Assembly: GCF_024704365.1 (NCBI RefSeq) | Contig: NZ_JAJDFY010000001.1 | Span: 1,221,001 to 1,285,000, forward strand | Origin: Thermomonas sp. S9 | Lineage (GTDB): Bacteria; Pseudomonadota; Gammaproteobacteria; Xanthomonadales; Xanthomonadaceae | Length of the DNA stretch: 64,000 nucleotides | Direction: 5' to 3' | In this document: piece by piece, positions 9,835-19,400 of the stretch | Layout: each line of letters opens with the position of its first letter | Numbering within the stretch: the stretch's first letter is position 1 | Notes under the pieces: model-generated | What the model was told of the DNA's origin: nothing | What the model saw: the letters and a program-made list of their open reading frames with translations, nothing else | The model's database searches: none | Position numbers and translations under genes: made by a program

Positions 9835-9873
9835 GGGTGCCACCGGGCCGGGCCGGAAACGGCCCGGTCACCC
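9835..9873 (+). promoter_or_regulatory. Strong hairpin with GAAA tetraloop in the moaA leader
   Basis: An uninterrupted 8-bp stem CCGGGCCG/CGGCCCGG (9848-9855 with 9860-9867) closes a GAAA tetraloop. A second helix, GGGTG/CACCC, flanks it with unpaired bases on both sides. The element ends about 23 nt before the moaA ATG and about 10 nt before its ribosome site (TGGAG, 9884-9888). It could be a translational or attenuation control element. The 140-nt leader would have room for a Moco-type riboswitch, but I cannot identify that consensus here. Confidence 0.4.
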
Positions 9874-9896
9874 TGTATCGGAATGGAGCGACAATC

Positions 9897-10876
9897 ATGG
9901 CCACCCTGGTCGACGGTTTCGGCCGCACATTTCCCTATTTGCGCCTGTCGCTGACCGAGGCCTGCAATTTTCGCTGCAGCTACTGCCTGCCCGAGGGCTA
10001 TCGGGCTGACGGGCGCCCGGTGTTTCTCGCCATCGACGAAATTCGCCGGCTGGTACGCGCATTCGCTGCGCTCGGCATGCGCAAGGTGCGGCTGACCGGT
10101 GGCGAGCCGAGCCTGCGCAAAGATCTGCCAGACATCATCGCGGCCGTTGCCGGAACGCCAGGCGTGCAGAAGGTCGCCATCACCACCAACGGCTGCCTGC
10201 TGCCGCGCCATGTGGGCGCTTGGCGCGAGGCCGGCCTGACCGCGCTCAACGTCAGCCTGGACAGCCTTGATCCGGTCCGTTTCGCCGCGATCACCGGCCA
10301 CGACCGTTTCGCTGAAGTGAGCGAGGGCGTGGAGATCGCGCAGACGCTGGGCTTCGCCTCGGTCAAGCTCAACGCGGTGATGTTGCGCGGCATCAACGAC
10401 GACGAACTGCCTGCGTGGCTCGATTACCTGCGGGAGCGCGACGTGAGCGTGCGTTTTATCGAGCTGATGCGTACCGGCGACAACAAGGATTACTTCGAGC
10501 GCCACCACCAGCGTGCGGACACGCTGGAGGCACAATTGCGCGCCGCCGGCTGGCTGCTGCAGCCGCGCGCGACGGACGCGGGGCCAGCGCGCGAGTACGC
10601 GCATCCCGGCTATCGCGGGCGGATCGGCGTGATCGCGCCGTATTCCAGGATTTCTGCGCCGGTTGCAACCGCCTGCGCGTCACTGCGCGCGGCGACCTGC
10701 GACTGTGTCTGTTCGGCGAGTTCGGCATCAGCCTGCGGCCGCTGCTGCAATCGGATAGCGACTTCGATCCGCTGGTTGCGCGCATTGCCATGCAGCTTGG
10801 CCTGAAGGCGGCGGGGCATGGCCTGCACGAAGGCAATACCGGCATCACGCCGCACCTGGCCTCCATTGGCGGATAA
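9897..10876 (+). CDS. moaA: GTP 3',8-cyclase MoaA (probable 1-bp frame error)
   Basis: Radical-SAM enzyme for the first step of molybdenum cofactor synthesis, GTP to 3',8-cyclo-7,8-dihydro-GTP. The N-terminal radical-SAM cluster motif ACNFRCSYC (CX3CX2C) and LTGGEPSLR are intact. The second cluster motif CAGCN...LRLC (CX2CX13C) and the C-terminal Gly-Gly are also present, but in another frame. The break is at 10647-10649, where one extra G would join PYSR to DFCAGC. Since both halves are well conserved, a sequencing error is much more likely than a pseudogene. ATG at 9897 has a ribosome site (TGGAG) 8 bp upstream. First gene of the moaA-moaCB-moeA-moaD-moaE-mobA run. Confidence 0.9.
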
Positions 10877-10898
10877 CCCGGCGAATCAACATCCAGAC

Positions 10899-11912
10899 AT
10901 GGGCAAGCAGGACATGACGACGGAACGCAGCGCGGCCTTCCACATGGCCGACATCCGCAACAAGCGCCCGACCCGCCGCCGCGCGGTGGCGGTGGGCGAA
11001 TTGCGGGCCGGCCCGGTGGCTTTCCCGATGATCGTGGAGCGCCGCCTGCCCAAGGGCGATGCGCTGGCGATGGCCGAGGTGGCTGGCATGCAGGGCGCGA
11101 AGATGGCATCACAGCTGATGCCGCTATGCCACCCGTTGTCGCTGGAACTGGTGCGGGTGCGCTGCGAGCCGGTGCCGGCGCGCCACGCCATCCGCGTCTA
11201 TTGCGAATGCGCCGCCGAGGCGCGCACCGGCGTGGAGATGGAGGCGCTGGCCGGTGTCAACGCCGCGCTGTTGACCCTGTACGACCTGAGCAAGCCGGTG
11301 GAGCCGGCGCTGGCGATCGGCGGCATCCGCCTGCTGTTCAAGGAAGGCGGCAAGAAGGGGCTATGGCTGCATCCAGACGGGATGCGCGAGGACGAGCGCG
11401 CGCATTACAAGCCGCTCGATCTGGCGCGCCTCGATGGCGTGCGCTGCGCCGTCATTACCCTCAGTGACCGCGCCAGCAGCGGCGAGTATGAAGACCGCTC
11501 CGGTCCGGAACTTATAGACGGGCTGCGCAAGCTCGGTGCGGAGGTGACGGACATCGACATCCTGCCGGACGGCATCGAACCACTGGCGCAGCGGCTGCGC
11601 GCGCTGGCGGCCGGTGGCGTGCGGTTGTGCCTGTGCACCGGTGGCACTGGCCTATCGCCGCGCGACCTGACCCCGGAAGCGCTGCGCAGCGCCGCCGACC
11701 GGCGCGTGGACGGCCTGGCGGAACTGCTGCGCAGCGAGAGCGCGAAGCACACCCCGCTGGCCTGGCTCAGCCGCGCCGAGGCTGTGCAGGTGGGCGGCAT
11801 GCTGGTGCTGGCGTTGCCCGGCAGCCCGCGCGCGGCGCGGCAGGGCATGGACATCCTCGCGCCGCTACTGGCGCATGCGCTGGCGATGATCGAAGGCGGG
11901 ACACACGCATGA
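10899..11912 (+). CDS. moaCB: Bifunctional MoaC-MoaB/MogA fusion protein
   Basis: A 337-residue fusion of two cofactor enzymes. Residues about 15-160 are MoaC (cyclic pyranopterin monophosphate synthase), with KGDALAMAEVAGMQGAK, the LCHPL motif and GVEMEALAGV. Residues about 170-330 are a MoaB/MogA-like molybdopterin adenylyltransferase, with AVITLSDRASSGEYEDRSGP and LCTGGTGLSPRDLTPEA. Fused MoaCB proteins are known in this bacterial group. Two starts are possible (10899 and 10914). The stop overlaps the moeA start by ATGA. No separate mogA is seen in the window. Confidence 0.92.
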   Translation: MGKQDMTTERSAAFHMADIRNKRPTRRRAVAVGELRAGPVAFPMIVERRLPKGDALAMAEVAGMQGAKMASQLMPLCHPLSLELVRVRCEPVPARHAIRVYCECAAEARTGVEMEALAGVNAALLTLYDLSKPVEPALAIGGIRLLFKEGGKKGLWLHPDGMREDERAHYKPLDLARLDGVRCAVITLSDRASSGEYEDRSGPELIDGLRKLGAEVTDIDILPDGIEPLAQRLRALAAGGVRLCLCTGGTGLSPRDLTPEALRSAADRRVDGLAELLRSESAKHTPLAWLSRAEAVQVGGMLVLALPGSPRAARQGMDILAPLLAHALAMIEGGTHA

Positions 11913-13150
11913 TCGGTTACGACGAAGCGCTGGCGATCATTTGCCGCGAGGCACATCCGCTGCCGGTGCGGCGGCTCGCGCCGACACGCGGCCTGGTGCT
12001 GGCGGAAGATATCGCCAGCGGCGAAGACCTGCCGCCGTTCGACAACTCGGCGATGGACGGCTTTGCCCTGTGTGTGGGTGAGTGTGGCGCCCCGGCGGGC
12101 AGCGAGTTCGAGGTAGCCGGTGCACAGGCGGCCGGCGACGCGCGGGTGGACATGGCCAGCGGCGCATGGGAAATCATGACCGGCGCGCGCCTGCCGGGTG
12201 GACTGGACGCGGTGGTGCCAGTGGAGCAGGTCGACGTGCTCGCATGCGACGGAGACGGGCGGCCGCGGCGCATCCGCATTCAGTCCGACGTGGCACCAGG
12301 CCAACATCTCCGCCTGCGTGGCGAGGATGTCGCGCGCGCTGATGTCGTGCTGACCGCGGGCACCCCCCTGCAGGCGCCGCAGCTGATGCTGCTGGCGGCG
12401 CTGGGTGCTGTCGATGTCGCCGCACGACGGGCACCGCGGGTGGCGCTTCTCAATACCGGTCGCGAGCTCGTGGACGATCCTGCGCGACAGCTGGAATCGG
12501 GCGAGATCCGCAACAGCAACGGCCCGTATCTGGCCGCGCGCCTGGCTGATGCCGGTGCCGACTGCGTGCTGCGTGAGACCGTTGGCGACGATGTCGCCGC
12601 CTTCGCTGCTGCGTTGCAACGTGCCCTGGACGCGGATGCCGACGTGGTGGTCAGCACCGGTGCTGTGTCGATGGGCCGTTACGACTTCGTCCCCGAAGCG
12701 CTGCGCGAGCTGGGTGCGCATATCCATTTCCACAAGGTGCGCATCCGTCCGGGCAAGCCGCTGCTGTTTGCGACGCTGCCCGACGGGCAGCTGTTCTGGG
12801 GCCTGCCAGGAAACCCGGCGTCCGGCGCGGTGGGGCTGCGGTTTTTCGTCGAACCGGCCTTGCGTCGAATGGCAGGGCTGCCGCCGGAGCAGCCGTTACG
12901 TGCGCCGCTGGCCGCGTCGCTGCACAAGCGCCACGCGCTGCGCTTCCACCTCAAGGGCCGATTGTCGGTGGATGCCGGGGGACGGCTGTCCGCGCGGGTG
13001 TTGCCGGGCCAGGAGTCGTTCCGCATCGCACCGCTGGCGCACAGCAACTGCTGGATCGTCGTAGACGAGGCGGTGCAGGATCTGCCGGCGGGCGCGCTGG
13101 TGGACGTGTACGGTCCTGGGCACCTGCTCGGTCCGCAACTGCAGGAGTGA
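11909..13150 (+). CDS. moeA: Molybdopterin molybdenumtransferase MoeA
   Basis: A 413-residue MoeA, which inserts molybdate into adenylylated molybdopterin. Typical landmarks are PPFDNSAMDGFAL near residue 50, EIMTGARLPGGLDAVVPVEQ, the MoCF-binding fold with STGAVSMGRYDFVPEAL and the GLPGNPASGAVG loop. The C-terminal domain IV closes the protein. It overlaps moaCB by 4 bp and is followed 4 bp later by moaD, so translation is probably coupled. Confidence 0.95.
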   Translation: MIGYDEALAIICREAHPLPVRRLAPTRGLVLAEDIASGEDLPPFDNSAMDGFALCVGECGAPAGSEFEVAGAQAAGDARVDMASGAWEIMTGARLPGGLDAVVPVEQVDVLACDGDGRPRRIRIQSDVAPGQHLRLRGEDVARADVVLTAGTPLQAPQLMLLAALGAVDVAARRAPRVALLNTGRELVDDPARQLESGEIRNSNGPYLAARLADAGADCVLRETVGDDVAAFAAALQRALDADADVVVSTGAVSMGRYDFVPEALRELGAHIHFHKVRIRPGKPLLFATLPDGQLFWGLPGNPASGAVGLRFFVEPALRRMAGLPPEQPLRAPLAASLHKRHALRFHLKGRLSVDAGGRLSARVLPGQESFRIAPLAHSNCWIVVDEAVQDLPAGALVDVYGPGHLLGPQLQE

Positions 13151-13154
13151 TGTC

Positions 13155-13415
13155 ATGAAGATCGAAGTGAAGTTGTTCGGCGCATTCTGTGACCACCAGC
13201 CGGACGCCAGGCTAGAGTTGGAGCTGGCCGACGGCGCGACCGTGGCCGACCTGCGCCGTGCCTTGGAAGCCCACGCGGTCGACCACTGGCCCGGCCTCAA
13301 ACCGGAGCTGCTGGCCTATTCCGCGTTCGCCAGCGAGCGCGCGGTGCTGCGTGAAGCCGAGGCGGTTCCGACCTGTGGCAGCGTGGCGGTGTTGCCGCCG
13401 GTGAGCGGGGGCTGA
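13155..13415 (+). CDS. moaD: Molybdopterin synthase sulfur-carrier subunit MoaD
   Basis: An 86-residue ubiquitin-fold protein ending in the required Gly-Gly (PVSGG), which MoeB activates and which becomes a thiocarboxylate. It begins MKIEVKLFGAF, the usual first beta strand. A ribosome site (CAGGAG, 13142-13147) lies upstream, overlapping the end of moeA. It is directly followed by its partner moaE, one base after the stop. Confidence 0.93.
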   Translation: MKIEVKLFGAFCDHQPDARLELELADGATVADLRRALEAHAVDHWPGLKPELLAYSAFASERAVLREAEAVPTCGSVAVLPPVSGG

Positions 13416-13416
13416 A

Positions 13417-13902
13417 ATGGTTCTGCACCACTGCGCCATTGTCGATATCGCCGAGGGCAGGCTCGATCCGTCCGCCGCCCTGGCCTTCGTCTCCGCCCCC
13501 GGCTTCGGCGGCATTGCGATGTTTGTGGGGCGCGTGCGCGACCTCAACCACGGACGTGCCGTCACCGGGGTCAGTTACGACATATACGATGCGCTGGCGC
13601 TGAACGGGTTTGCCGATATCGCCGCGCGCTGTAATGCTGGGTTCGGGCCGAAACTCCGGTTATACATAGCCCACGCGAAGGGCCGCCTTGCCGTGGGCGA
13701 TCTGGCGGTGGTAGTGGCCGCCGGCACGCCCCATCGCGACGAGGCGTTCCGCGCCTGCCGGCAGGCGATCGAAGAGGTGAAGCACACCAGCCCTATCTGG
13801 AAGCAGGAGCATTACGCGGATGGCGACAGCGCCTGGAGCGAGGGCTGTTCGCTGTGTGGTCATGAACCTGCCGCGAACGCCTATGCCGGCCATAGCCACT
13901 GA
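13417..13902 (+). CDS. moaE: Molybdopterin synthase catalytic subunit MoaE
   Basis: A 161-residue MoaE that uses the MoaD thiocarboxylate to make the dithiolene of molybdopterin. Conserved features are the GRVRDLNHGR loop, the HRDEAFRACRQAIEEVKH helix and the active-site IWKQEHYADG with its lysine. The short C-terminal tail is Cys/His-rich (CSLCGHE and GHSH), slightly unusual. The 3' end overlaps the mobA start. Confidence 0.93.
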   Translation: MVLHHCAIVDIAEGRLDPSAALAFVSAPGFGGIAMFVGRVRDLNHGRAVTGVSYDIYDALALNGFADIAARCNAGFGPKLRLYIAHAKGRLAVGDLAVVVAAGTPHRDEAFRACRQAIEEVKHTSPIWKQEHYADGDSAWSEGCSLCGHEPAANAYAGHSH

Positions 13903-14443
13903 TCGGGCCTGGACGGGTCTGGTATTGGCCGGTGGCCGGTCGAGCCGGATGGGGCGCGACAAGGCGGCACTGGTCTGGCATGGCAAGTCGCTGCTGCGGC
14001 ACATGATCGACATGCTGTGCCTGGCCGGCGCGGCGAAGGTGGTGGTCAGCGGCGACTACCCGGAGTACGGCGGTATTCCCGACGTAGAGCACGATCTTGG
14101 TCCGCTTGGCGGCCTTGCCAGCGTCGCTGCCGTGTTGCCGGACGGCCCGCTACTGGTCGTGCCGGTGGACATGCCGATGCTTTCCGTGGACGCGCTGCGC
14201 CGGCTGGTGGCCACAGGGGCGCGGTGTGCCTGTTTCCACGGGCACATGCTGCCACTGCGGTTGCAATTGGATTCGCGCGTGCGGGACTGGCTGGCGACGG
14301 CATTGCGCCTGCCGCAGGCTGGCCGTTCATTGCATGCACTGCACGCGGCGCAGGGCGGTATTCAGCTGGCGCTACCAGACGGTGCCGTCAGCTGGCTGTG
14401 CAATCTCAACACCCCAGAGCAATGGCGGGAGGCTGCAGGATGA
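13862..14443 (+). CDS. mobA: Molybdenum cofactor guanylyltransferase MobA
   Basis: A nucleotidyltransferase of about 193 residues that adds GMP to Mo-molybdopterin, giving the bis-MGD cofactor that NarG needs. The GTP-binding loop LVLAGGRSSRMGRDKA is near the N-terminus, and the metal-binding VVPVDMPML segment is near residue 100. The start may be 13862 or 13883 (MPAIATD); both overlap moaE and neither has a clear ribosome site. The TGA overlaps the ATG of the next ORF. Confidence 0.9.
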   Translation: MNLPRTPMPAIATDRAWTGLVLAGGRSSRMGRDKAALVWHGKSLLRHMIDMLCLAGAAKVVVSGDYPEYGGIPDVEHDLGPLGGLASVAAVLPDGPLLVVPVDMPMLSVDALRRLVATGARCACFHGHMLPLRLQLDSRVRDWLATALRLPQAGRSLHALHAAQGGIQLALPDGAVSWLCNLNTPEQWREAAG

Positions 14444-14782
14444 AGGTACAGATGCAGGGTCAGCGGCTGCGATTCCGCATCGACGAGGCGGAGCTGGCGG
14501 CGCTGCAGGCGGGGCAGACGGTAAAGAACATGACGTGCACCCCCGGCGGCAGCTCAGCGGCAGTCTGTCGCGCTGTCGGATGCGGCAGGGCCGGTGTTCG
14601 GGCCGGGGATGCATCTGGCGCTGCCGCGGGATCTTCTGGAGTCCTATGCGCAGCGCCTGCCATGTCGCGACGCGCTGGTGATCCGGTTGCCGCTGGATGG
14701 TGGAGACATGCTCCAGGTCGATTTCGAGGTGGATGTGCGCGACAGCGTGCGCAGCCGCGGGCACCGTGCGCCCGTGACTTGA
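14440..14782 (+). CDS. Small uncharacterised protein after mobA (two probable frame errors)
   Basis: An ATG overlaps the mobA stop (ATGA) and opens a frame reading MKVQMQGQRLRFRIDEAELAAL. The frame then breaks near 14540-14544 (a run of five C) and again near 14567-14571. After two single-base corrections the product continues as QLSGSL, ALSDAAGPVFGPGMHLALPR and ends LQVDFEVDVRDSVRSRGHRAPVT, about 114 residues. The head (KVQxQGQRLRFRIDEAEL) and tail (LDFEVDVRDSVR-like) look like one compact conserved domain. I do not recognise a function. Its place suggests a link to cofactor synthesis or nitrate reduction. Confidence 0.5.
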
Positions 14783-14831
14783 CCGGTGTCAAGCGGAGCA
14801 CGGCCGCGCCGGAGGATTTGATTCCGGTCAA
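14779..14831 (+). promoter_or_regulatory. Tandem Fnr/Dnr-like boxes upstream of narK
   Basis: TTGACCGGTGTCAA (14779-14792, a perfect TTGAC-N4-GTCAA palindrome) and TTGATTCCGGTCAA (14818-14831) lie with centres 39 bp apart, 147 and 108 bp upstream of the narK ATG. A weak -10-like CACACT at 14853-14858 would place the second box near -41.5. The first overlaps the stop of the preceding ORF. Together they are a strong candidate site for anaerobic/NO-responsive activation of narK-narGHJI. Confidence 0.65.
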
Positions 14832-14932
14832 ATTTTTCGGCAGGGGTGCAGGCACACTGGTGTCATCGCGATGGCACCGTCCAGCGGCGCGGCCATCGAC
14901 AGACCGGCTTCCCCCTAGTACAGGCGAATACC

Positions 14933-16342
14933 ATGAGCGCCGAACCGGCCGTCAAGCCACTCAACGGCGGTTTCCTGATCCGCGACTGGCACCCGGAGGA
15001 CACCGCATTCTGGGCGCAGACCGGCAGTCGCATTGCCAACCGCAACCTCGCCATTTCGATCCCCGCGCTGCTGCTTGCATTCGCGATCTGGCAGATGTTC
15101 TCTGCCGTCACCGTCAACCTGCCGCAGATCGGATTCCAGTTCGATACCAACCAGCTGTTCTGGCTGGCGGCGCTGCCGGCGCTGTCGGGGGCGACATTGC
15201 GCATCTTTTACTCGTTCGTGGTGCCACTGTTCGGTGGCCGGCGCTGGACAGCGATCGCAACGGCTTCGCTGCTGCTCCCGGCGGTCTGGTTGGGTGTCGC
15301 GGTGCAGGATGCGACAACGCCCTACTGGCACTTCGTCGCCATTGCCATTCTTTGCGGCTTCGGCGGTGGCAACTTCGCCTCGTCGATGTCCAACATCTCG
15401 TTCTTCTATCCGAAGGCGAGGCAGGGCTTTGCGTTGGGATTGAACGCGGGGCTGGGCAATCTGGGCGTGTCGGCCACCCAGTTCGTGATTCCGATGGTCA
15501 TCACGGCCGGCCTGTTCGGTAGCATCGCCGGTGGGCCGCAGTTGACCGCCGAGGGCAAGCAGTTGTTCCTGCAGAACGCTGGCTTCGTGTGGGTGCCGTT
15601 CCTGGTGATCTGCTCCATCGCCGCGTGGTTCGGCATGCATGACCTGGCCGCTGCGCGTTCCTCGTTTGCCGAGCAGGCGGTGATCTTCAAGCGCAAGCAC
15701 AACTGGTTGATGTGCTGGTTGTACATCGGTACCTTCGGTTCGTTCATCGGCTTCTCGGCTGGATTTCCGATGCTGATCAAGACCCAGTTCCCGGACGTCA
15801 ATCCGATGGCCTACGCCTTCCTCGGCCCGCTGGTCGGCGCATTGATGCGGTCGGTGGGAGGCTGGTTGTCCGACAAGCTGGGCGGCGCGCTGCTGACCTT
15901 CTGGGTGTTCGCGCTGATGATCGTTGGCGTGTTCTTCGTGCTGCACTTCCTGCCTGATCACGACGGCCGGGGCGGTAGCTTCTACGGCTTCCTCGGCAGC
16001 TTCATGGCGCTGTTCGTGCTCAGCGGGATCGGCAACGCCTCGACGTTCCGGATGATCCCGGTGATCTTCCGTACCCTGCACGAGCGCTGGTCCGCCGGCG
16101 CCGATGCGGAGGGCAAGGCCGCCGCGGCGCGCCAGGCCGGTATCGAGTCTGCGGCAGTGATCGGTTTCAGCTCGGCCATCGGCGCCTACGGCGGCTTCTT
16201 CATCCCGAAGAGCTATGGTTCCTCGATCGCCTGGAGCGGCGGCCCCGAACTGGCGCTGTATGGCTTCATCGTGTTCTACGCCACCTGCCTGGCGGTGACG
16301 TGGTGGTGGTACTTCCGGCGCGGCGCGGAGACGCCGTGCTGA
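14933..16342 (+). CDS. narK: NarK-type nitrate/nitrite transporter (E. coli NarK-like)
   Basis: A 469-residue major facilitator protein with 12 predicted helices. Nitrate-signature stretches are visible: GFGGGNFASSMSNISFFYPK in helix 5 and SAIGAYGGFFIPKSYG in helix 11, both Gly-rich as in NarK/NrtA proteins. A substrate-binding Arg follows LPALSGATLRI. The long C-terminal part and overall length match E. coli NarK, suggesting nitrate import against nitrite export. It lies 89 bp upstream of narG and downstream of two Fnr-like boxes, so narK-narGHJI probably form one transcript. Confidence 0.93.
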   Translation: MSAEPAVKPLNGGFLIRDWHPEDTAFWAQTGSRIANRNLAISIPALLLAFAIWQMFSAVTVNLPQIGFQFDTNQLFWLAALPALSGATLRIFYSFVVPLFGGRRWTAIATASLLLPAVWLGVAVQDATTPYWHFVAIAILCGFGGGNFASSMSNISFFYPKARQGFALGLNAGLGNLGVSATQFVIPMVITAGLFGSIAGGPQLTAEGKQLFLQNAGFVWVPFLVICSIAAWFGMHDLAAARSSFAEQAVIFKRKHNWLMCWLYIGTFGSFIGFSAGFPMLIKTQFPDVNPMAYAFLGPLVGALMRSVGGWLSDKLGGALLTFWVFALMIVGVFFVLHFLPDHDGRGGSFYGFLGSFMALFVLSGIGNASTFRMIPVIFRTLHERWSAGADAEGKAAAARQAGIESAAVIGFSSAIGAYGGFFIPKSYGSSIAWSGGPELALYGFIVFYATCLAVTWWWYFRRGAETPC

Positions 16343-16431
16343 GCTTCGACGAGGCAATCGCGGCGGCAGTTTCCGCCATCAGCAGGATACGTGCGCGCGG
16401 GTTGTGCACACCAGCTCAAGAGGATGTTCCC

Positions 16432-19400
16432 ATGAGTTATTTCCTTGACCGTCTGCAGTTCTTCAAGCGCAATCCGGAGACGTTCGCCGGCGGCCATGGC
16501 TTCACCAAGACCGAAAGCCGAGAATGGGAAAACAGCTACCGCGCGCGCTGGCAGTACGACAAGATCGTGCGTTCCACCCACGGGGTGAACTGTACGGGCT
16601 CCTGCAGCTGGAAGATTTATGTCAAGAACGGCCTGGTGACCTGGGAAACCCAGCAAACCGACTATCCCCGCACGCGTCCAGACCTGCCCAATCACGAGCC
16701 GCGCGGCTGCCCTCGAGGCGCCAGCTATTCCTGGTACCTGTACAGCGCCAACCGCCTGAAGTACCCGCTGATCCGCGGCGCACTGCTGCGCATGTGGCGG
16801 CAGGCGCGCAAGACCATGAGCCCGGTGGATGCGTGGGCCAGCATCGTGGAAGACAAGGCCAAGGCGAAGGACTACAAGTCCCGCCGCGGCATGGGTGGTT
16901 TCGCGCGCGTGCGCTGGGAGGAGGCCAACGAGCTGATCGCCGCCGCCAACCTGTACACGGTGAAGCGGTACGGTCCCGACCGCGTTGTCGGGTTCTCGCC
17001 GATCCCGGCGATGTCGATGGTGTCCTACGCGTCGGGCGCGCGCTATCTGTCGCTGCTGGGCGGCGCCTGCCTGTCGTTCTACGACTGGTACTGCGACCTG
17101 CCGCCGTCGTCACCGCAGGTGTGGGGCGAGCAGACCGACGTGCCGGAATCGGCGGACTGGTACAACAGCCGCTACATCATCGCCTGGGGCAGCAACGTCC
17201 CACAGACCCGCACGCCCGACGCGCACTTCTTTACCGAGGCCCGCTACAACGGCACCAAGACGGTGGCGATCACCCCGGATTATTCCGAGGTCGCCAAGCT
17301 CACCGACCACTGGCTGCATCCCAAGCAGGGCACCGACGCTGCGCTGGCGTTCGCGTTCGGCCACGTGATCCTGAAAGAATTCCACGTCGACCAGCCTTCG
17401 CCGTACTTCACCGATTATTGCCGGAAGTACACCGACATGCCGCTGCTGGTACGGCTGGAGCGGCGCGAGGACGGCCGGCTGGTGGCGGGGCGTTACCTGC
17501 GTGCCTCCGACCTGGGCGGGCTGGGCGAAGCCAACAACCCGGAATGGAAGACGCTGGCCTTCGACGAGGCCACAGGTGCCATCACCGTGCCGAACGGCTC
17601 GATCGGTTTCCGCTGGGGCGAGAAGGGTAAGTGGAACATCGAGGAGAAGGACAGCGCCGGCCGCGAGACCCGCCTGCAGCTGAGCCTCAAGGACGGCAAT
17701 GACGGAATCGAGGCGGTCAGTTTCCCGTACTTCGGCGGCGTCGAGCACGAGAAGTGGACGGCCTCGAAGTTCGAGGGCGTGCTGGAACGCAATATCCCGG
17801 TGCGCCGGGTTGCCACCGCTGGTGGCGAGACGCTGGTTGCGACAGTGTACGACCTGCTGCTGGCGCAGTACGGCGTCGACCGTGGCTTTGGCGGCGGCAA
17901 CGTCGCCACCAGCTTCGACGACAACGTGCCGGGCACCCCGGCGTGGCAGGAAACCATTACCGGCGTGCCGCGTCTGGACGTGATCGAGATCGCCCGCGAG
18001 TTTGCCCGCACCGCCGACAAAACCCGTGGCCGCAGCATGATCATCGTCGGCGCGGCGATGAACCACTGGTACCACAACGACATGAACTACCGCGGCCTGA
18101 TCAACATGCTGGTCATGTGCGGCTGCGTGGGTCAGACCGGCGGCGGCTGGGCCCACTACGTGGGACAGGAAAAGCTGCGCCCGCAGACCGGCTGGCAGCC
18201 GCTGGCGTTCGCGCTGGACTGGAGCAAGCCGCCGCGCCACATGAACGGCACCTCGTTCTTCTACTTCAACTCCGACCAGTGGCGCTACGAAAAGCTGGAC
18301 GTGAAGGAGATCCTGTCGCCGCTGGCCGACCCGTCGAAGTTCACCGGCGCGATGGCCGACATGAACCTGCGCGCGGTGCGGATGGGCTGGCTTCCCAGCG
18401 CCCCGCAGCTGGACCGCAATCCGATCGAGGTGGTGCGCGAGGCCGAACGGGCCGGCGTGGCGCCGATCGACTATGCGGTGTCGCAGCTGAAGTCGGGCGC
18501 ACTGGACTTTGCCTTTGCCGATCCGGATGCGCCGCAGAATTACCCGCGCAACATGTTCATCTGGCGCTCCAACCTGCTGGGATCCTCCGGCAAGGGCCAC
18601 GAATACATGCTGCGCCACCTGCTGGGCACCCGCCATGGCGTGCAGGGCAAGGACCTGGGCGAGCGCGGCGCGGTCAAGCCGGAGGAAGTGAAGTGGCGCG
18701 ACGAGGCACCGGAAGGCAAGCTCGACCTGCTGGTCACGCTGGACTTCCGCATGTGCACCACTGCGCTGTATTCCGACGTGGTGCTGCCTACCGCCACCTG
18801 GTACGAGAAGAACGACCTCAACACTTCCGACATGCACCCCTTCATCCATCCGCTGTCGAAGGCGGTTGATCCGGCGTGGGAGTCGCGCAGCGACTGGGAC
18901 ATCTTCAAGGGCATCGCCAGGACCGTCAGCGAACTGGCCCCCGGCGTGCTGGACGTGGTCAAGGACCTGGTATTGGTGCCGACCCTGCACGACACCCCCA
19001 ACGAGCTGGCGATGCCGCTGGGCGTCACCGACTGGAAGAAAGGCGAGTGCGAGGCGATTCCCGGTAAGACCATGCCGTCGATGGTGGTGGTCGAGCGGGA
19101 TTACCCCAATCTGTACAAGAAGTTCACCTCGCTGGGCCCGCTGCTGGACAAGCAGGGCAATGGCGGCAAGGGTATGAGCTGGGATACGAAGGACGAGGTC
19201 CACTTCCTTGGCGATCTCAACCACCGCGTGCGTGAGGAGGGTGTCAGCCAGGGCCGGCCGCGAATCGACTCGGCCATCGATGCCTGCGAGGTGATCCTGC
19301 ACCTGGCGCCGGAAACCAACGGCCACGTGGCGGTGAAGGCGTGGGAATCGCTGGGCACGTTCACCGGACGCGACCATACCCACCTGGCCGCCGGCAAGGA

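Noticed and set aside
9897..10876. moaA, narI, rimP, truB, metX and ccmF as pseudogenes
   Set aside because: Each is broken by single-base changes only, with full conservation on both sides, and several are housekeeping genes.
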